NCBI GenBank assembly: GCA_000621765.1
Contig: JHXJ01000008.1
Coordinates: forward strand, 61,305-125,304
Direction of reading: 5' to 3'
Source of the DNA: Ruminococcaceae bacterium AB4001
GTDB lineage: Bacteria; Bacillota; Clostridia; Saccharofermentanales; Saccharofermentanaceae
DNA: 64,000 nt
Shown here: positions 61,344 through 64,000 of the stretch, one piece after another
Numbering within the stretch: the first letter of the stretch is position 1
Layout: each line of letters starts with the position of its first letter
Position numbers and translations under genes: made by a program
The notes under the pieces: generated by a model
What the model saw: the letters and a program-made list of their open reading frames with translations, nothing else
The model's database searches: none
Told to the model about the DNA's origin: nothing

Positions 61344-63446
61344 ATGGAAAAAACAAAAAACGGAAAGAAGTTCCTTGCAGCTGTTCTTACAGTTCTGATG
61401 AGCATAGTTATATTCGGGAATCTGCCGCTTGCTGATTCAACTGTTTATGCCGCAATGCCGGAAATAAAGAATGTCCGGATATCTTCAGAGGGGATCCTGA
61501 GCTGGGATGTCTTTTCCGGTGCAACAGAATATGATTGGTCTGTAGGTTCCGGAGGCGGAAATACAAAAGATACCCAGGCAGATCTTAAGCAGGCCTGTTT
61601 AGATTACGGGTTTGCCAGCGGAACGTATGATGTCAAATTGTTCGCTAAAAAGAATGGTGAACAGATATCCATGATGTGGGAAGGATCATACAGTTATACT
61701 TCGGCAAACCCTCAGTTGGCAACACCTGTTAATCTTTCCTGGAATGGAAACATAGCAACGTGGGACGCAGTGCCTAATGCAGAGTGTTATGCCGTCAATT
61801 TAGGCGGTGACAGCAGTAAATTCTTATATGGAGTAAAAACAAACAGTTGTGACATGACTAACTGGCTCAAAGACGGAACCGGGGAGTACTCTTTCTATGT
61901 TTGGGCTATGGCAAAAGGATATCCGGACAGCAAGATAAGTGATTGGAGCCCTGTTGCTACTTTGACCGTGACACGTCCGGAAATGAAGAATGTCCGTATA
62001 TCAGATGAAGGAATACTCAGTTGGGATGCGTTCGACGGAGCAGGTATGTACGACTGCAATGTGGGAGATAACTTTAACGGAAACACGGATAAAACAGAAA
62101 TAGATATCAATGAATTCTGCAAAAGCGCCGGATATGCTCCCGGGACCTACGATGTTGAATTATGTGCCTATTCTGATTACGGATGGAATGGCGGATATCA
62201 GGTTTCTGCTGTCTGGAAGGGAACGTATAATTATACTCCCAAATATGATGTTACCCTTGTATCAGGATATTATGATTCGGACAATAATCTGAAGATCGAT
62301 CAGGAAGGGATCTGCGGAACCGTATCTTTGAGCAAGACAAGAGTTGAAAAGGGTGATGAAGTAACGGTTACTGTTAAACCTAACGATGATTACAAGCTGA
62401 AAAGTATAGCCTGGACAAACGATTATGCTATGCCGACAGATATAACATCAGCCCGTAAATTTACGGTAGGAGACGGTCAGCCTTACGTTTTTGTATATTT
62501 CCAGAAGGATGAGGGATTCCTGGCTTCATTAAACTGCACTATTACAGAACCTGTAGCCGGAGCTCATCCTGATATGAACCCCGTATCCGGCGATCCGTCC
62601 AAATATGATGTTGAGATCGACTGCTGGTATATTGCAGGAACATCTACTCAACTGAAATCCACGGATGTATTCAGGGCAAATGTTACATATGCGGTCAGAG
62701 TAAGGTTTACGGCAAAATCCGGGTATCATTTTGATTCCGCCGCATCGGAATTTACGGTAAACGGAAAGTGTAATGGAATGTATGCCTATAACGGTCCGGA
62801 AGCCCAGTTCAGAGCAACGGGAACCAATCCCAAGGAAGGCTGGGAACAAAACGGAAATGACTGGCAGTACTTTGAATCTGGCAAAGCGGTTACAGGATGG
62901 AAGAAGATAAGCGGTTCCTGGTATTACTTTGACACCGATGGAAAGATGCTTAAAGACTGGCAGCAGATCGAAGGCGTCTGGTACTATCTTGGCGGCAACG
63001 GCGTCATGAGGACAGGCTGGCAGCAGATCGGTACTGCATGGTATTACTTTACCGGTTCCGGTGTAATGGTTACATCCTGGCAGCAGATCAGCGGTAAATG
63101 GTATTACTTCACAGGATCAGGTGCTATGGTTACGGGCTGGCAGAAGATAGGTGAGGTATGGTATTACTTTGAATCTTCCGGCGCTATGGCTACAGGATGG
63201 AAAGAGATTAACGGAGTATATTATTTCTTTAAGTCCAATGGCTCTATGGCAGCAAATGAATACTGCGGCGGATACTGGCTTGATGCAAGCGGTGCATGGA
63301 CATACAAGTACAAGGCTTCATGGAGGCAGAATGCCACAGGCTGGTGGTACGGCGATGACTCCGGCTGGTATGCAAAGGATCAGACGCTCAGGATAGATGA
63401 CAAGAACTACAACTTCAACGCATCAGGTTACTGCACAAATCCGTAA
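61344..63446 (+). CDS. secreted protein with Fn3-like modules and choline-binding-type cell-wall repeats
   Basis: 700 residues. Signal peptide with a lysine-rich start and a cleavage region near TVYA (about 36). Two close module copies, EIKNVRISSEGILSWDVF and EMKNVRISDEGILSWDAF, with a more distant middle one (NLSWNGNIATWDAV), look like fibronectin-III or Ig folds. A further beta-rich region follows (~320-500). Residues ~505-650 are seven tandem ~20-residue repeats of the GW..I.G.WYYF...G.M type, which bind choline or wall polymers. No catalytic domain is recognised, so it may be an adhesin or a carbohydrate-binding surface protein. Confidence 0.85.
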   Translation: MEKTKNGKKFLAAVLTVLMSIVIFGNLPLADSTVYAAMPEIKNVRISSEGILSWDVFSGATEYDWSVGSGGGNTKDTQADLKQACLDYGFASGTYDVKLFAKKNGEQISMMWEGSYSYTSANPQLATPVNLSWNGNIATWDAVPNAECYAVNLGGDSSKFLYGVKTNSCDMTNWLKDGTGEYSFYVWAMAKGYPDSKISDWSPVATLTVTRPEMKNVRISDEGILSWDAFDGAGMYDCNVGDNFNGNTDKTEIDINEFCKSAGYAPGTYDVELCAYSDYGWNGGYQVSAVWKGTYNYTPKYDVTLVSGYYDSDNNLKIDQEGICGTVSLSKTRVEKGDEVTVTVKPNDDYKLKSIAWTNDYAMPTDITSARKFTVGDGQPYVFVYFQKDEGFLASLNCTITEPVAGAHPDMNPVSGDPSKYDVEIDCWYIAGTSTQLKSTDVFRANVTYAVRVRFTAKSGYHFDSAASEFTVNGKCNGMYAYNGPEAQFRATGTNPKEGWEQNGNDWQYFESGKAVTGWKKISGSWYYFDTDGKMLKDWQQIEGVWYYLGGNGVMRTGWQQIGTAWYYFTGSGVMVTSWQQISGKWYYFTGSGAMVTGWQKIGEVWYYFESSGAMATGWKEINGVYYFFKSNGSMAANEYCGGYWLDASGAWTYKYKASWRQNATGWWYGDDSGWYAKDQTLRIDDKNYNFNASGYCTNP
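62836..63290 (+). repeat. tandem cell-wall-binding repeats (coding)
   Basis: Seven tandem copies of about 60-63 bases that encode the GWxxI-x-G-x-WYYF pattern. Copies three to five are most alike (CTGGCAGCAGATC recurs). Confidence 0.85.
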
Positions 63447-63492
63447 GTGAAAATCTGCTGTTGATATTATAAAGATATACTACTAAAATAAC

Positions 63493-63523
63493 GGCTGCTT
63501 CATGGAAATGGGGCAGCCTTTTT
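63493..63523 (+). terminator. intrinsic terminator after the repeat protein gene
   Basis: GGCTGC (63493-63498) with GCAGCC (63513-63518), then TTTTT. Confidence 0.88.
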
Positions 63524-63621
63524 ACAGGCAGAAACGGGCTAATGACACCGGGTCTCAAATTTAGTCAAATAAAGGCTTTTAAGACTTTTGAAAAAAATTC
63601 AAAAAAGTACGAAAAATGTTC

Positions 63622-63648
63622 TTGACTTATTCGACTCTGTGTTATATC
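63622..63648 (+). promoter_or_regulatory. probable rRNA operon promoter
   Basis: TTGACT (63622-63627), a 15-base spacer, TATATC (63643-63648). The short spacer is unusual but other spacings fit worse. It lies about 170 bases before the 16S start. Confidence 0.5.
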
Positions 63649-63817
63649 CTTAACAAGCACTTTGACGGAGGCACACAAAAAGTGTGCGGGAAAATCAAAG
63701 GAAAAGCGCGGATCTTGAAAATTGAATAGAATGCAAAACTTGAAGTAAAACGGACCTTTTTCAATTCTAAGAATTGAGTTTTTATTAAGTAATTTGAGCC
63801 AAATGGCTCTTAACAAT
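63649..63817 (+). other. rRNA leader with antitermination and processing elements
   Basis: No gene here. A hairpin GCACAC/GTGTGC (63671-63687), a boxA-like GATCTTGAAAATTGAATA (63711-63728), a perfect palindrome TCAATTCT-A-AGAATTGA (63761-63777) and a GAGCC/GGCTC stem (63796-63809) just before 16S are typical of antitermination and RNase III processing signals. Confidence 0.6.

Positions 63818-64000
<183 letters not shown>

Noticed and set aside
62836..63290. CRISPR-like array because of regular ~60-base repeats
   Set aside because: The repeats are coding, degenerate at the third base, and translate into cell-wall-binding repeats.
63565..63816. Minus-strand reading frame of 83 codons before 16S rRNA
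   Set aside because: It covers the rRNA promoter, boxA and processing stems; no start signal.

Overview
The window looks like a chromosome segment of a low-to-moderate G+C Gram-positive anaerobe of the class Clostridia. The evidence is Firmicutes-type gene order (veg-ispE; rpmH-rnpA-yidD-yidC-jag-mnmE-mnmG-rsmG; S10-spc cluster), a zinc-type S14, strong AGGAGG-like ribosome binding sites, sigma-A-like promoters, a teichoic-acid-type glycerol-3-phosphate cytidylyltransferase, and the start of a 16S rRNA that resembles Oscillospirales/Saccharofermentans-like Clostridia. The family-level placement is a guess from 183 bases of 16S. The hemicellulase and sugar-uptake genes suit a plant-fibre-degrading gut or rumen habitat.

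Layout. 1-2.3 kb: fhs (partial), veg, ispE. 2.3-7.2 kb (minus strand): an argC-argB-argD-argF-GNAT operon behind a promoter whose spacer holds an ARG-box-like operator. 7.6-8.7 kb: msmK, the shared sugar-ABC ATPase. 8.9-15.3 kb: a PucR-type regulator, ftsE (with a long acidic tail), ftsX, a coiled-coil M23 endopeptidase, a methyltransferase and hslO. 15.3-26.5 kb: the S10-spc ribosomal protein cluster from rpsJ to secY, with a ~320 nt structured leader and several structured intercistronic gaps. 26.6-35 kb: a DUF2974 hydrolase, a histidine kinase/response regulator pair, a histidine phosphatase, a VTC/DUF4956 pair facing a second two-component system. 35-37.4 kb (minus): a TIR-GDPD fusion gene followed by tagD. 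37.5-49.8 kb: a hemicellulose-type locus with an esterase-GH43 fusion, a YesM/YesN-like two-component system, a lipoprotein binding protein, two permeases and an enlarged YesL. 49.8-56.8 kb: rpmH to rsmG. 57-61.2 kb: gyrA and dacF. 61.3-63.4 kb: a secreted cell-wall-binding repeat protein. 63.6 kb to the end: rRNA promoter/leader and the 5' end of 16S rRNA.

How the parts connect. The sugar locus has no ATPase gene of its own, so MsmK at 7.6 kb is the natural partner. The esterase-GH43 enzyme has no signal peptide and should act on imported oligosaccharides. FtsEX is followed by an M23 hydrolase of the type FtsEX is known to activate. The arg operon lacks argA and argJ, and its last gene is a GNAT acetyltransferase. 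The most novel-looking element is the TIR-unknown-GDPD protein joined to a CDP-glycerol synthase gene, which suggests a signalling or defence module linked to glycerophosphate chemistry. The rpmH cluster is not next to dnaA, and the spc cluster stops at secY, so two classical loci are rearranged here.
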